Part shown: positions 18,764 through 28,104 of the stretch, piece by piece
Numbering within the stretch: position 1 is the stretch's first letter
Layout: the number at the start of each line of letters is the position of its first letter
Assembly: GCF_030503435.1 (NCBI RefSeq)
Contig: NZ_JAUKPO010000004.1
Coordinates: 186,001 to 250,000, forward strand
DNA from: Rhodocytophaga aerolata
GTDB lineage: Bacteria > Bacteroidota > Bacteroidia > Cytophagales > 172606-1
Reading direction: 5' to 3'
Length of the DNA: 64,000 nt
The notes under the pieces: model-generated
What the model saw: the letters and a program-made list of their open reading frames with translations, nothing else
What the model was told of the DNA's origin: nothing
Databases searched by the model: none
Made by a program: the position numbers and the translations under genes

Positions 18764-19954
18764 ATGTCTAGCAACAAAGGAGTAGCGTACATAAAACCGG
18801 GGGTGGTAGAAGTACAAAACATTGATTACCCAAAGTTAGCCTTAGGAGACCGGATGTGCCATCATGGAGTTATTTTGAAAATTGTTGCTACCAACATTTG
18901 TGGCAGCGATCAGCACATGGTTCGGGGCCGCACCACAGCTCCGGAAGGCTTAGTGCTTGGACACGAAATTACGGGAGAGGTTATTGAAGCCGGCCGCGAT
19001 GTAGAATTTATTAAAGTTGGCGATATAGTATCCGTACCCTTCAACATTGCTTGTGGCAGGTGCCGTAACTGTAAAGAAGGCAAAACCGGAATCTGCCTGA
19101 ATGTGAATCCTTCCCGACCTGGAGCGGCGTATGGGTATGTAGATATGGGTGGATGGGTTGGCGGACAGGCACAATATGTAATGGTTCCCTATGCCGATTT
19201 CAACTTATTAAAATTCCCGGACAGAGATCAGGCACTGGAAAAAATCAAAGACCTCACCTTGCTTTCTGATATATTTCCTACCGGCTACCATGGTGCTGTT
19301 ACAGCAGGCGTAGGCCCTGGTTCTATTGTTTATGTTGCCGGTGCCGGCCCGGTGGGTCTTGCCTGTGCTGCCTCCAGCCATTTACTGGGTGCTGCCTGCG
19401 TAATTGTCGGAGATATGATTCCCGAACGCCTGGCACAGGCTAAAAGTTTTGGCTGCGAAACTGTTGATTTGCGGCAGGATGCCACCTTAGCCGAACAGAT
19501 TGAGGCCATTATAGGAGTGCCGGAAGTGGATGCAGCCGTAGATTGTGTGGGTTTTGAAGCCCGTGGCCATGGGCATAATTGCAATCATGAGCAGCCAGCC
19601 ACCGTGCTAAACTCTGTCATGGAAGTAACACGGGCAGGAGGTGCCATCGGCATACCTGGCCTGTATGTAACCGGTGACCCTGGAGCAAAAGATGAGAATG
19701 CTAAAATCGGTATGCTTAACATCCGGATTGGACTTGGCTGGGCAAAATCTCATGCATTTTACACCGGACAATGCCCGGTTATGAAATATCACCGGCAACT
19801 GATGCAAGCCATTTTGTATGATAAAATACAGATTGCCAAAGCAGTGAATGTACAGGTAATTAGCCTGGAAGATGCGCCCAACGGATACAAAGATTTCGAC
19901 AAAGGGGCAGCCAAAAAATATGTATTAGACCCACACGGCATGGTGCCAGCTTAA
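18764..19954 (+). CDS. fdhA: Glutathione-independent formaldehyde dehydrogenase
   Basis: The 396-residue zinc alcohol dehydrogenase follows the Pseudomonas formaldehyde dehydrogenase pattern. Catalytic-zinc ligands are Cys46 in NICGSDQH and His67 in LGHE. Structural-zinc cysteines are at about 97, 100, 103 and 111 in CGRCRNCKEGKTGIC. The NAD-binding motif is VAGAGPVGL. The GYVDMGGWVGGQAQYV segment is characteristic of this subfamily, which oxidises formaldehyde to formate with tightly bound NAD and no glutathione. It is followed by a strong terminator and then the formate dehydrogenase genes, so the two steps are encoded together. Some relatives act on other aldehydes. Confidence 0.9.
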   Translation: MSSNKGVAYIKPGVVEVQNIDYPKLALGDRMCHHGVILKIVATNICGSDQHMVRGRTTAPEGLVLGHEITGEVIEAGRDVEFIKVGDIVSVPFNIACGRCRNCKEGKTGICLNVNPSRPGAAYGYVDMGGWVGGQAQYVMVPYADFNLLKFPDRDQALEKIKDLTLLSDIFPTGYHGAVTAGVGPGSIVYVAGAGPVGLACAASSHLLGAACVIVGDMIPERLAQAKSFGCETVDLRQDATLAEQIEAIIGVPEVDAAVDCVGFEARGHGHNCNHEQPATVLNSVMEVTRAGGAIGIPGLYVTGDPGAKDENAKIGMLNIRIGLGWAKSHAFYTGQCPVMKYHRQLMQAILYDKIQIAKAVNVQVISLEDAPNGYKDFDKGAAKKYVLDPHGMVPA

Positions 19955-19969
19955 CAGGCACACGTTTAC

Positions 19970-20005
19970 AAAGCCAGATAGGGAATGCTACCTGGCTTTA
20001 TTTTT
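19970..20005 (+). terminator. Terminator after fdhA
   Basis: AAAGCCAG (19970-19977) pairs with CTGGCTTT (19992-19999); an inner TAG/CTA extends the stem past one mismatch, around a 6-nt loop. ATTTTTC follows. Confidence 0.85.
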
Positions 20006-20058
20006 CTACACTCTAACGTGTGGGATACAGGATTTTGCCTATTTGATCTGTAAGTACT

Positions 20059-20916
20059 ATGCTGAATAAGAAAGTAAAAGCCATTACATACGTTTCGGGG
20101 ATGCCTAAAGACATACTTGAAACGCTTGCGCCGGAAGAAGCCCTGCAAATTAAAATCAATGGAAAGGCATATACCATTACCATGCGTTCCCCTGGTAAAG
20201 ATGCTTTCCTTACCGCCGGTTTACTTTTCACCGAAGGCATTATCCGTTCACCCGAAAACATACGGACAGTAACACAGATTCCTGCGCCAAAAGGAGAACA
20301 TACATTGATCATAGATATTAGCCTTCCGGAAGAATTACTGGAAGGCAAAAACCTGGGCAACCGCTCCATTGCTTCCAGTGCTTCCTGTGGGGTATGTGGC
20401 AAAACCGAACTCTGCGATCTGATTACGCCAGACTACACCATTCATACTACCCATCAGTTGAACATTGGCCTGATTCCACAATTACTACAGACGATGAACG
20501 CCAGGCAAGAGACGTTTGAGCAGACAGGCGGTTCGCATGCTGCAGCCATTTTCAGCATCAGCGGAGAACTTTTATCCCTACAAGAAGACATCGGACGGCA
20601 TAATGCGGTAGACAAAGCTATTGGAGAGTTGTTTCTTAGCAAAAAGCTTATAGAAGCAGCCATTTTATTGGTTAGCGGCAGAGTTTCGTATGAAATTGTG
20701 GCAAAGTGTGCCCAGGCAGGGCTTCCATTTTTACTGGCCGTATCTGCGCCTTCTTCTCTGGCGGTTGAACTATGTAATCGCAAAGGAATCACACTCGCCG
20801 GTTTTTGCCGGGAAAACAGGGCAACTGTCTACACACATGCAAACCGGATTCTGCCAAAAATTTTACCATACAACCAGCCCTATGAAACCTACCTCCACCC
20901 CTCTTCACCGGAATAA
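20059..20916 (+). CDS. fdhD: Formate dehydrogenase accessory sulfurtransferase FdhD
   Basis: The 285-residue protein carries the FdhD CxxC motif in SSASCGVCGK (cysteines at about 110 and 113) and the conserved DIGRHNAVDK block. FdhD passes sulfur from IscS to the molybdenum bis-MGD cofactor, which is needed for active formate dehydrogenase. Its last 35 bp overlap the start of the oxidoreductase gene, so the two are probably translated together. A terminator separates it from fdhA, so it should have its own promoter within about 60 bp. Confidence 0.95.
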   Translation: MLNKKVKAITYVSGMPKDILETLAPEEALQIKINGKAYTITMRSPGKDAFLTAGLLFTEGIIRSPENIRTVTQIPAPKGEHTLIIDISLPEELLEGKNLGNRSIASSASCGVCGKTELCDLITPDYTIHTTHQLNIGLIPQLLQTMNARQETFEQTGGSHAAAIFSISGELLSLQEDIGRHNAVDKAIGELFLSKKLIEAAILLVSGRVSYEIVAKCAQAGLPFLLAVSAPSSLAVELCNRKGITLAGFCRENRATVYTHANRILPKILPYNQPYETYLHPSSPE

Positions 20917-23173
20917 GCCAGCGGCTGGATTTGCAGCCTTAGCCTCCAGTCTGCGGCATATTTTGCAGGAGAAAGCCCTATATCCTGGTGTAAAAGCCCT
21001 GCTCCATATGAATAAGCCAGGAGGGTTTGATTGCCCGGGATGCGCCTGGCCTGATCCTAAAAATCCATCGGTAACCGAATTTTGCGAAAATGGAGTGAAG
21101 GCTGTTGCGGCAGAAAGTACTACCAAACGGATAACTGCCGATTTTTTTAAACAATTCACGGTCCGGGAACTTCTGCAAAAAGATGGATATTGGCTGGAGC
21201 AACAAGGCCGCCTGACTGAACCTATGGCTTACAATCCCAACACCGACCGTTACGAACCTGTTAGTTGGGAAAAGGCTTTCTTTCGGATCGGACAAACTAT
21301 TCAATCGCTACAAGATCCCAATGAGGCTGTATTTTATACCTCGGGACGTACCAGCAACGAAGCCGCCTTTCTTTATCAGTTGTTTGGAAGAGAACTAGGT
21401 ACAAATAATTTTCCGGATTGCTCCAATATGTGCCACGAATCTTCTGGGGTAGCCTTAGGAGAAGCCATTGGTGTAGGCAAAGGAACCGTTTCGCTGGAAG
21501 ATTTTGAAGCGGCAGAAGCTATTTTCATCTTTGGGCAAAATCCTGGAACAAACCACCCTCGCATGCTCACTGAACTGGAAAAAGCGCGGAAACGGGGTTG
21601 TGAAATTGTATCTTTCAATCCGCTGAAAGAAGCTGGGTTAGAACGTTTTATTCACCCCCAGAAAGTGATGCCAACCTTGCTTAACAAAGGAAGTGAGATT
21701 TCTTCGCTATACCTGCAACCACTCACCGGCGGTGATTTTGCCTTGCTAAAAGGGCTCATAAAAGTTATCCTGGCCGCAGAAGCCAGACAGCCCGGACAAC
21801 TGGACTGGGAGTTTATCCGGACACATACTACTGGCTTTGAACAACTTCAACAAGACATCGAACAAACAAGCTGGGAGGCCATTACAAAACAATCTGGCCT
21901 GAGTATGGAAGAAATTACACAGGCTGCTACTATTTACCTCAAATCATCCAAAACCATTGTTTGCTGGGCCATGGGCCTGACGCAGCAGAAACACGCCGTT
22001 ATCACTATTCAACAAATAGTAAATTTGTTGCTGCTCAAAGGCAACATCGGAAAACCAGGAGCCGGGGTATGTCCGGTTAGAGGCCATAGCAATGTACAAG
22101 GCGACCGAACTATGGGAATCGTTGAAAATCCAAAGAAAGAATTGCTGGATTCGCTTGAACGGGTCTTCGGTTTTTCTCCGCCAAGAACCCCAGGCTATCA
22201 CACGGTAGAGGCCATAAAAGCTATGCAGGAAGGGAAAGTACAGGTATTTATTGGTATGGGTGGTAACTTTGCCTCGGCAACGCCAGACACCGAATACACA
22301 GAAAAAGCTTTGCGTAACTGCCGGTTAACGGTACAAATCAGTACCAAACTCAACCGGAGCCATCTGGTAACTGGGAAAGAGGCCATAATCTTACCTTGTC
22401 TGGGCCGAACTGAAATAGACCTACAGCAAGGCGTACCGCAGAAAGTAACTGTAGAAGATTCTATGTCGATGGTGCATAGTTCGGAGGGAAAAAATGAGCC
22501 CGCCTCTCCACATTTGCTTTCTGAACCTGCCATTGTTGCCTGTATTGCCATTTCTTCTTTACCCAACACCCGCATTCAGTGGGCTGAATTAGTAAACAAT
22601 TATGCCCGTATCCGGGAGAAGATTGCAGAGGTCTTTCCGGCCTTTGCCAACTTCAATGAGAAGATTAAACAACCAGGAGGATTTCATCTTCGCAATTCAG
22701 CACGGGAGCGGGAGTGGCATACCCACACTGGTAAAGCAACGTTTATTACAGCGCCGCTGCCTGAATTACCTCTTGCTCCCGGGCACCTACGCTTAATGAC
22801 CATCCGCTCACACGACCAATATAATACTACCATTTATGGGCTGAACGATAGGTATCGCGGAATAACAGGAGAACGCAAAGTGCTTTTCATGAATGTAGCG
22901 GATATGCAGCAACTTAACTTAGCAGCTCGAGAGCTGGTAACTATCACAAGTGTGCATACGGATGGAAGTTTACGGAAGGTTTATTCATTCAAAGTAGTGC
23001 CCTATGATATTCCCAGAGGGTGTACAGCCGCGTATTTTCCTGAGACCAATGCACTTGTTCCCATAGATGCGGTAGCTGATAAAAGCCATACTCCCCTATC
23101 CAAATACATTGTTGTTACCTTGGAGAAATCAACGTCAAAAGAACCCCAGATAGAAAAGCTAAGTGTTACATAA
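20882..23173 (+). CDS. FdhF/YdeP-family molybdopterin oxidoreductase (formate dehydrogenase-like)
   Basis: The start at 20882 (ATG, 763 residues) is chosen because it matches the usual YdeP length; the frame is open further upstream inside fdhD but codes for nothing there. The N-terminus has GFDCPGCAWPDP, diagnostic of the FdhF/YdeP group, then NNFPDCSNMCHESSGVAL, where the Cys would be the molybdenum ligand that replaces selenocysteine. FGQNPGTNHPRM and CPVRGHSNVQGDRTMG are bis-MGD binding segments, and the C-terminal RGCTAAYFPETNALVP is part of the molydop-binding domain. It lacks a Tat signal, so it is cytoplasmic. It probably oxidises formate to CO2 after fdhA; YdeP relatives with other substrates exist. 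Confidence 0.88.
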   Translation: MKPTSTPLHRNKPAAGFAALASSLRHILQEKALYPGVKALLHMNKPGGFDCPGCAWPDPKNPSVTEFCENGVKAVAAESTTKRITADFFKQFTVRELLQKDGYWLEQQGRLTEPMAYNPNTDRYEPVSWEKAFFRIGQTIQSLQDPNEAVFYTSGRTSNEAAFLYQLFGRELGTNNFPDCSNMCHESSGVALGEAIGVGKGTVSLEDFEAAEAIFIFGQNPGTNHPRMLTELEKARKRGCEIVSFNPLKEAGLERFIHPQKVMPTLLNKGSEISSLYLQPLTGGDFALLKGLIKVILAAEARQPGQLDWEFIRTHTTGFEQLQQDIEQTSWEAITKQSGLSMEEITQAATIYLKSSKTIVCWAMGLTQQKHAVITIQQIVNLLLLKGNIGKPGAGVCPVRGHSNVQGDRTMGIVENPKKELLDSLERVFGFSPPRTPGYHTVEAIKAMQEGKVQVFIGMGGNFASATPDTEYTEKALRNCRLTVQISTKLNRSHLVTGKEAIILPCLGRTEIDLQQGVPQKVTVEDSMSMVHSSEGKNEPASPHLLSEPAIVACIAISSLPNTRIQWAELVNNYARIREKIAEVFPAFANFNEKIKQPGGFHLRNSAREREWHTHTGKATFITAPLPELPLAPGHLRLMTIRSHDQYNTTIYGLNDRYRGITGERKVLFMNVADMQQLNLAARELVTITSVHTDGSLRKVYSFKVVPYDIPRGCTAAYFPETNALVPIDAVADKSHTPLSKYIVVTLEKSTSKEPQIEKLSVT

Positions 23174-23256
23174 TGCCTGTTTTATATAGGTCAATAAGCT
23201 AGTTCTAGCATTACAGAAATCTCCTACATTTCTCTCCTACCCATGCACAAAAAAGA

Positions 23257-23288
23257 AGCGGACCATTGGCTTTACACCAGGGTCCGCT
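23257..23288 (-). terminator. Bidirectional hairpin between fdhF-like and desaturase genes
   Basis: AGCGGACC (23257-23264) pairs with GGTCCGCT (23281-23288). On the minus strand it is followed by TCTTTTTT, so it ends the desaturase transcript; it may also stop the fdhD operon. Confidence 0.7.
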
Positions 23289-23335
23289 GACTATCTATTT
23301 TACTACTGTTTACCCAGGCAAGCCCTTAGGTAAAG

Positions 23336-24478
23336 TTATCCGTTTACAGGTACTTCCTGTAGCCGGGATGGTTTCTTTAGCTGCATTTGCTCTTGATAAG
23401 CTTCTTTCCCTAATTTCCGCAATAAGCGGTAATGGGAATGTATGGCTGTAAAGAATGTTTTATTTTCCAGATAGGGCAGATTAAATTCTTTGGCTGTATT
23501 CTTCACAATCTCGGAAATGGCAGCATAATGGATATGGCAGATTTTAGGAAACAAGTGATGTTCTATCTGCATATTCAAACCTCCGCAAAGAAAACTGGCT
23601 AATCCGCTTTTACGGGCAAAGTTTGCCGTGGTCTGCAACTGGTGTACTGCCCAGGCTTCTTCCATGTTTCCTGCCTCATTCGGTGCAGGAAATTGTGTCC
23701 CTTCCACCACATGTGCCAGCTGAAATACCAGGCCTAGTACTAATCCTTCTATAAAATGCATCATGCTAAAGCCGATAATAAACTGCCACCAGGTAATATC
23801 CAGCACCAGTAAAGGCAACACGATAAACATGAAATAGTAGATGGATTTGTAAAAGAACAGATTAAAATATTCTTTCTTTGGATGGCTTCCCGGATCGTGC
23901 TGACCAATTTTACGGCTGAAAAACTTCAGGAAATCTTTGCTGAATACCCAGGATAAAGAAGCCAGGCCATATAAAGCAAAGGCATAAAAATGTTGATACC
24001 GTTGTATTTTATTTACCTTCTCGTCTTCATCCACACGTACCAGTCCCGGAGCAATTTCAATGTCTTCGTCGTGATGATGAATATTGGTGTAGGTGTGGTG
24101 GACAATATTATGGGAAATACTCCAGACATAGGGATTAGCACCCACCAGAATAAAGGTATGACTCATCAGCTTGTTAATTTTCTTACTGCTGGAAAAGGAG
24201 CCATGAATAGCATCGTGGGAAATATTAAACCCGATAAAGGCAGAAAAGATACCCAGCATAATGGCTAAGCCCAGCATCGTCCATATACCAAACTGATTGG
24301 AGATGAGAAGCCCGTAGAGTATAAAATAGCCTGTTAAATAAACGCCTGTTTTGATCCACATCAGGCCATTGGCATGCTTAGAAATTTGTTTCTCTTTGAA
24401 ATATGTATCTACTCGTTGACGAACAGTGGTAAAGAAGGTGGATTGATTGCTGTTAATGAATTTAATTTTTTGATTCAT
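23336..24478 (-). CDS. Membrane fatty-acid desaturase
   Basis: The 380-residue integral membrane protein has the three di-iron histidine boxes of the DesA/linoleoyl-CoA desaturase group: HDAIHGSF, HNIVHHTYTN and QIEHHLF. Four membrane segments flank the boxes. It inserts a double bond into acyl chains at the inner membrane, using O2 and an electron donor. QIEHH in the third box is typical of front-end (delta-5/6-like) desaturases, but the regiochemistry cannot be read from sequence. A role in membrane fluidity fits its place beside the cold-shock genes. Confidence 0.93.
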   Translation of the reverse strand: MNQKIKFINSNQSTFFTTVRQRVDTYFKEKQISKHANGLMWIKTGVYLTGYFILYGLLISNQFGIWTMLGLAIMLGIFSAFIGFNISHDAIHGSFSSSKKINKLMSHTFILVGANPYVWSISHNIVHHTYTNIHHHDEDIEIAPGLVRVDEDEKVNKIQRYQHFYAFALYGLASLSWVFSKDFLKFFSRKIGQHDPGSHPKKEYFNLFFYKSIYYFMFIVLPLLVLDITWWQFIIGFSMMHFIEGLVLGLVFQLAHVVEGTQFPAPNEAGNMEEAWAVHQLQTTANFARKSGLASFLCGGLNMQIEHHLFPKICHIHYAAISEIVKNTAKEFNLPYLENKTFFTAIHSHYRLLRKLGKEAYQEQMQLKKPSRLQEVPVNG

Positions 24479-24863
24479 GTGAGGTGGTAAATTGATAGTA
24501 AAATGATCTGGGTCTGTTGGTTCTTTGTCAGAAGAATAGGGTTAAAGATTATTGAACGCAAAAGTTTGAGCAGTGTATGTAGGATTTACTCATTTTTTTG
24601 TAAAAGCCTGGTGAATCATCGTTTGTGATGCAGGAATGCAGTCACCTGCTTTCGTTAGTAATAAGCTAGCCTACCTGAAAACCTGCGAAGCTGTTCCCGT
24701 AGAAGAAGAAATTGTTAGCAGATATACTCTTAATACTCAACTCACTTAATCAGCTACCTGGCATCACAATTTACAACCAGCCATCCTCGTAGTTTTCGTA
24801 TGCAAACATACATAAAAAAAGCCCCAGAGGGCTTTTTTTCAATGATAATATATGTGAAATATA
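24479..24863. other. Intergenic region with terminator
   Basis: This 385-bp gap lies between the desaturase start and the cold-shock gene end. It contains the desaturase promoter and, at 24814-24839, a strong hairpin. No further gene is supported. Confidence 0.4.
24814..24839 (-). terminator. Strong bidirectional terminator after the cold-shock gene
   Basis: AAAAAAAGCCC (24814-24824) and GGGCTTTTTTT (24829-24839) form a perfect 11-bp stem with loop CAGA, 24 nt past the minus-strand stop. Confidence 0.92.
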
Positions 24864-25055
24864 CTATGCTAAAGCTACATTTACAGCGTTAGGGCCTTTT
24901 TTGCCTTGCTCAACCTGGAAAGTGACTTTGTCATTTTCTCTGATTTCATCCAACAGACCTGACACATGTACAAAAACATCTTGATTGGATCCGTCTACGG
25001 TAATGAATCCGAATCCTTTCGTTTCATTGAAAAATTTTACTGTTCCTTTTTGCAT
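24864..25055 (-). CDS. Cold-shock protein, CspA family
   Basis: The 63-residue protein is a single cold-shock domain. RNP1 is KGFGFIT and RNP2 is VFVHVSGL; the usual start MQKGTVKFFNETKG is present. It binds single-stranded RNA and DNA as a chaperone. Its gene is divergent from a DEAD-box helicase gene, sharing a 364-bp gap that may carry a cold-responsive 5' UTR. Confidence 0.95.
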   Translation of the reverse strand: MQKGTVKFFNETKGFGFITVDGSNQDVFVHVSGLLDEIRENDKVTFQVEQGKKGPNAVNVALA

Positions 25056-25419
25056 TCTAATGTTGTTATAAATAATATGTATAGCAAGTTAACAATTGGC
25101 TGGCATTATAGTTTCATTCTGTCCTATTATTTTCAAATTTATTTTACCTGCCTTCAAAACACCTGGTTCAACAACTTCTTCTGCTCCCCATTCCGTATGC
25201 CTATCCGAGAAAAAGGAAGTATTCAGTTGTAGAACAATTTTCTACTGAACTTATCTGCATTTTGCATAGTTGAGAAATAATATAATAATAATACGTACCT
25301 TTACACAGTCACGCGGTATAATTGTTTGGTGAAATTTTCCTTCTCTCTTTGCCTCTTCTGCTTATAGAACCGGATTCGTTCAGCATTTTTAGCCCGCCTT
25401 TATCCACGAACACTCGTTT
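25056..25419. promoter_or_regulatory. Shared intergenic region of cold-shock gene and helicase
   Basis: This is a long, AT-rich 364-bp divergent region. Long 5' UTRs are common upstream of csp genes, but no specific fold or promoter was resolved by eye. Confidence 0.35.
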
Positions 25420-26652
25420 ATGTCATTTTTAGATTTACATGTAATTGATCCTATCTTGCAGGCACTGGCCGCAGAAGGATATACCACACCTACACCCATT
25501 CAGTCTCAGGCTATACCTATTATTTTAGGTGGCAAAGACTTGCTGGGCTGTGCCCAGACAGGCACTGGAAAAACCGCTGCATTTGCTGTTCCCATACTCC
25601 AGATGCTCCATACGGCACAAGCGCCTGCTAAGGGCAACCGTACAATTAAAGCATTGATCCTGGCTCCTACCCGGGAATTAGCCATTCAAATTGGCGAGAG
25701 CTTTAGCGCTTACGGCAAAAATACCCGACTAAGACATACCGTAATTTTTGGAGGTGTATCACAGTTTACACAAACAGAAGCGTTAAGAAATGGAATAGAT
25801 ATTTTAATTGCTACCCCAGGCCGCTTACTCGACTTACTAAACCAGAAATATATCAACCTGCAACACATCACGCATTTTGTGCTTGACGAAGCCGACCGGA
25901 TGCTGGATATGGGTTTTATCAACGATATTAAAAAAATAATTACCAAGTTACCCTTACAGCGGCAATCATTGTTCTTCTCGGCTACTATGCCGCCCCAGAT
26001 TCAACAACTGTCCAGTACCATACTCAAAAACCCGGAGCATGTGGCCGTAACGCCTGTCTCTTCCTCGGCTCCCAAAGTAACCCAGGGTGTATACATGGTA
26101 GAGCGCAGCAACAAGCGTAAGCTGCTGATGCACCTTTTGAATGACAACCAGCTTTCTACGGTACTCGTGTTTACCCGTACCAAACATGGCGCAGACCGGG
26201 TAACCAAAGACCTGAATAAATCAGGCATTACAGCAGAAGCCATTCATGGAGATAAGTCTCAGAATGCACGTCAGCGGGCGTTGGCTAACTTTAAAAATAG
26301 GCAAATCCGCGTATTGGTGGCCACAGATATTGCTGCCAGAGGCATAGATATAGAAGAACTGCCGATGGTTATTAACTACGAACTGCCGCACGACCCGGAA
26401 ACGTATGTGCATAGGATTGGCCGTACCGGAAGAGCCGGCGCTGGCGGAAGCGCGCTATCTTTTTGTGATGTCGAAGAAATGGATGCCCTGAAGCAAATTC
26501 ATAAGCTTACCGGCAAAATTCTGCCAGTTATTCCAGACCATCCCTATGTCATAAGCAATGAATCACTTTTGCAAACAGCCCCTAAAAAGCAGCAAGCCGG
26601 CAGATTTTCCAGAAAGCCACCCGTTAGAAGCAAACTTAGCAGGCGCGCTTGA
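25420..26652 (+). CDS. DEAD-box RNA helicase, RhlE-like
   Basis: The 410-residue protein carries all helicase motifs in order: Q motif PTPIQSQAIP, motif I AQTGTGKT, motif Ia PTRELA, motif II DEADRMLDMGF, motif III SAT, and motif VI HRIGRTGR. The short basic C-terminal tail (FSRKPPVRSKLSRRA) is typical of RhlE types. It unwinds short RNA duplexes in ribosome assembly and RNA decay, with more need in the cold. It lies between two cold-shock-domain genes. Confidence 0.94.
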   Translation: MSFLDLHVIDPILQALAAEGYTTPTPIQSQAIPIILGGKDLLGCAQTGTGKTAAFAVPILQMLHTAQAPAKGNRTIKALILAPTRELAIQIGESFSAYGKNTRLRHTVIFGGVSQFTQTEALRNGIDILIATPGRLLDLLNQKYINLQHITHFVLDEADRMLDMGFINDIKKIITKLPLQRQSLFFSATMPPQIQQLSSTILKNPEHVAVTPVSSSAPKVTQGVYMVERSNKRKLLMHLLNDNQLSTVLVFTRTKHGADRVTKDLNKSGITAEAIHGDKSQNARQRALANFKNRQIRVLVATDIAARGIDIEELPMVINYELPHDPETYVHRIGRTGRAGAGGSALSFCDVEEMDALKQIHKLTGKILPVIPDHPYVISNESLLQTAPKKQQAGRFSRKPPVRSKLSRRA

Positions 26653-26765
26653 TAAGCGGGGTATTACCTAAAAACAGTACTTTGTTCATTCAATACAATT
26701 GATCTTTTTTCATCATTTAAACCCTTATGGCGGGTTAACACCTGTAAACCAACTTATACTAATCT

Positions 26766-27221
26766 ATGGCAAAATCGACACAAAGTTTTAACAAAAAAGA
26801 AAGAGAAAAGAAACAGCAGCAAAAAAGACAAGAAAAAGAGCAAAAGAAAGAAGACCGGAAGGCCCACTCTTCAAAAGGCAAACCCATTGACGATATGATT
26901 GCTTATGTAGATGAATACGGAAATATTTCGGATACCCCCCCTACGGAGAGAAAAAGACGGGATATAGAACAAGAAGATATCCAGATCAGCATTCCCAAAC
27001 AAGTGATCGATCCTACAGCAAATGCAGGCAGAAAAGGGATTGTTACGTTCTATAATGAATCCAAAGGTTATGGATTTATCAGAGATCTGCAATCACAGGA
27101 AAGCATTTTTGTTCACATCAGTGAATTGCTTGAGCCCATTAAGGAACATGATAAAGTGACCTACGAACTGGAAAAGAAACAAAAAGGCTGGAACGCTGTA
27201 AAGGTAAAACGGTCTGTATAA
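26766..27221 (+). CDS. Cold-shock-domain protein with basic N-terminal extension
   Basis: The protein has 151 residues. Residues 1-40 are extremely Lys/Glu/Gln-rich (charged, probably coiled or disordered), followed by an acidic-basic linker; residues about 87-150 are a cold-shock domain with KGYGFIRD as RNP1 and SIFVHISEL as RNP2. The extension may act as a nonspecific RNA-binding or assembly tail. The gene is 113 bp downstream of the RhlE-like helicase on the same strand and ends at its own terminator, so the two may share a transcript. Confidence 0.88.
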   Translation: MAKSTQSFNKKEREKKQQQKRQEKEQKKEDRKAHSSKGKPIDDMIAYVDEYGNISDTPPTERKRRDIEQEDIQISIPKQVIDPTANAGRKGIVTFYNESKGYGFIRDLQSQESIFVHISELLEPIKEHDKVTYELEKKQKGWNAVKVKRSV

Positions 27222-27257
27222 GGTATATGGCCGTATGTTGCATGATTAAGGCAAGCT

Positions 27258-27290
27258 AAGTAGGAGAATATACTTCCCCTACTTTTTTCT
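27258..27290 (+). terminator. Terminator after the extended cold-shock gene
   Basis: AAGTAGG (27258-27264) pairs with CCTACTT (27278-27284), followed by TTTTCT. Confidence 0.65.
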
Positions 27291-27467
27291 ATTTCCCTCC
27301 TATCACAGGAATTGTCGCTTTACACATAAGGCTATAATTACAGTATGTTGAAGGTAGCTATTTCAGCAGCCTGCTCAACGTTTACAAAACATCTTTCACT
27401 AGAAAGCTTTATAAGTATGGTTTATTTTAAACCTTATAGTCAGAATAAGAAAGCAGAAAAGGTGAGT

Positions 27468-27980
27468 TTATTTCCATCGGTTTATCAATTCCGTTACCCC
27501 TGTTTTTAGTCCATTAAAATAGTGTCCATTTTTGAATTGAGGCAGCATATGCACATCCATTATTTCCTGACAGATCTCATCGGTAAGTATTTTTTCGGTG
27601 CCTAATCCGGTAGCAATTCTGGCCTGCCGTAGTCTGGCACTCACAATGATCAACAGCCCATTATCTTTACCCTTTTGTCCAACGCCCCATGTATTGCTCA
27701 GGTCAGTGGCATAGGCCTGCATAGTAGGGTATGGAGCAATAGAGTCTATGGTAACAATAGCTATTTGATTACTGGTCTGTTTTTCAAAACGGGTAATCTG
27801 CTCTGTTAACTCTTTTTCTTGGGCAGGCGATAGTATATGTTCAAAATCATTAACATACCCTACTGGCTCTGGGAATACTGCCCGGATAGAAGGGGACGGT
27901 GTTGCTTCCGGTACAGTTTGCCCAACAGTCTGGAAAGAAACCATAGAAAAAAGCCATATAACTAGCAGAATTGTCTTCAT
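27468..27980 (-). CDS. TPM-domain protein, exported
   Basis: The 170-residue protein has a signal peptide to about residue 20, then a TPM_phosphatase (Psb32/YgcG) domain: YVNDFEHILSPAQEKELTEQ, IAIVTIDSI, and WGVGQKGKDNGLLIIVSA. It lacks the C-terminal membrane segment and Gly-rich tail seen in longer YgcG proteins, so it is probably a soluble periplasmic form. The function of the family is poorly defined. The gene is alone, with clear gaps on both sides. Confidence 0.85.
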   Translation of the reverse strand: MKTILLVIWLFSMVSFQTVGQTVPEATPSPSIRAVFPEPVGYVNDFEHILSPAQEKELTEQITRFEKQTSNQIAIVTIDSIAPYPTMQAYATDLSNTWGVGQKGKDNGLLIIVSARLRQARIATGLGTEKILTDEICQEIMDVHMLPQFKNGHYFNGLKTGVTELINRWK

Positions 27981-28104
27981 AGAGATAAACCCGGTATATT
28001 CTTTTTGACCAGAGCTTTCTAACTAGATCAGTAAAAGATAAATAACCTATCAGAGGAATGCAATAGGTTTAGTAAAAGTTAGTAGCTCTGTATACTAACT
28101 AGCC

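Noticed and set aside
20690-20881. Extended N-terminus of the FdhF-like gene inside fdhD
   Set aside because: The 64 residues show no family resemblance and overlap fdhD; the ATG at 20882 gives the typical length.
23266-23451. Plus-strand frame antisense to the desaturase end
   Set aside because: Shadow of the desaturase gene and its terminator.
24636-24749. 37-codon plus-strand frame between the desaturase and csp genes
   Set aside because: Somewhat coding-like but too short, without homologue, and positioned upstream of a minus-strand gene's promoter.
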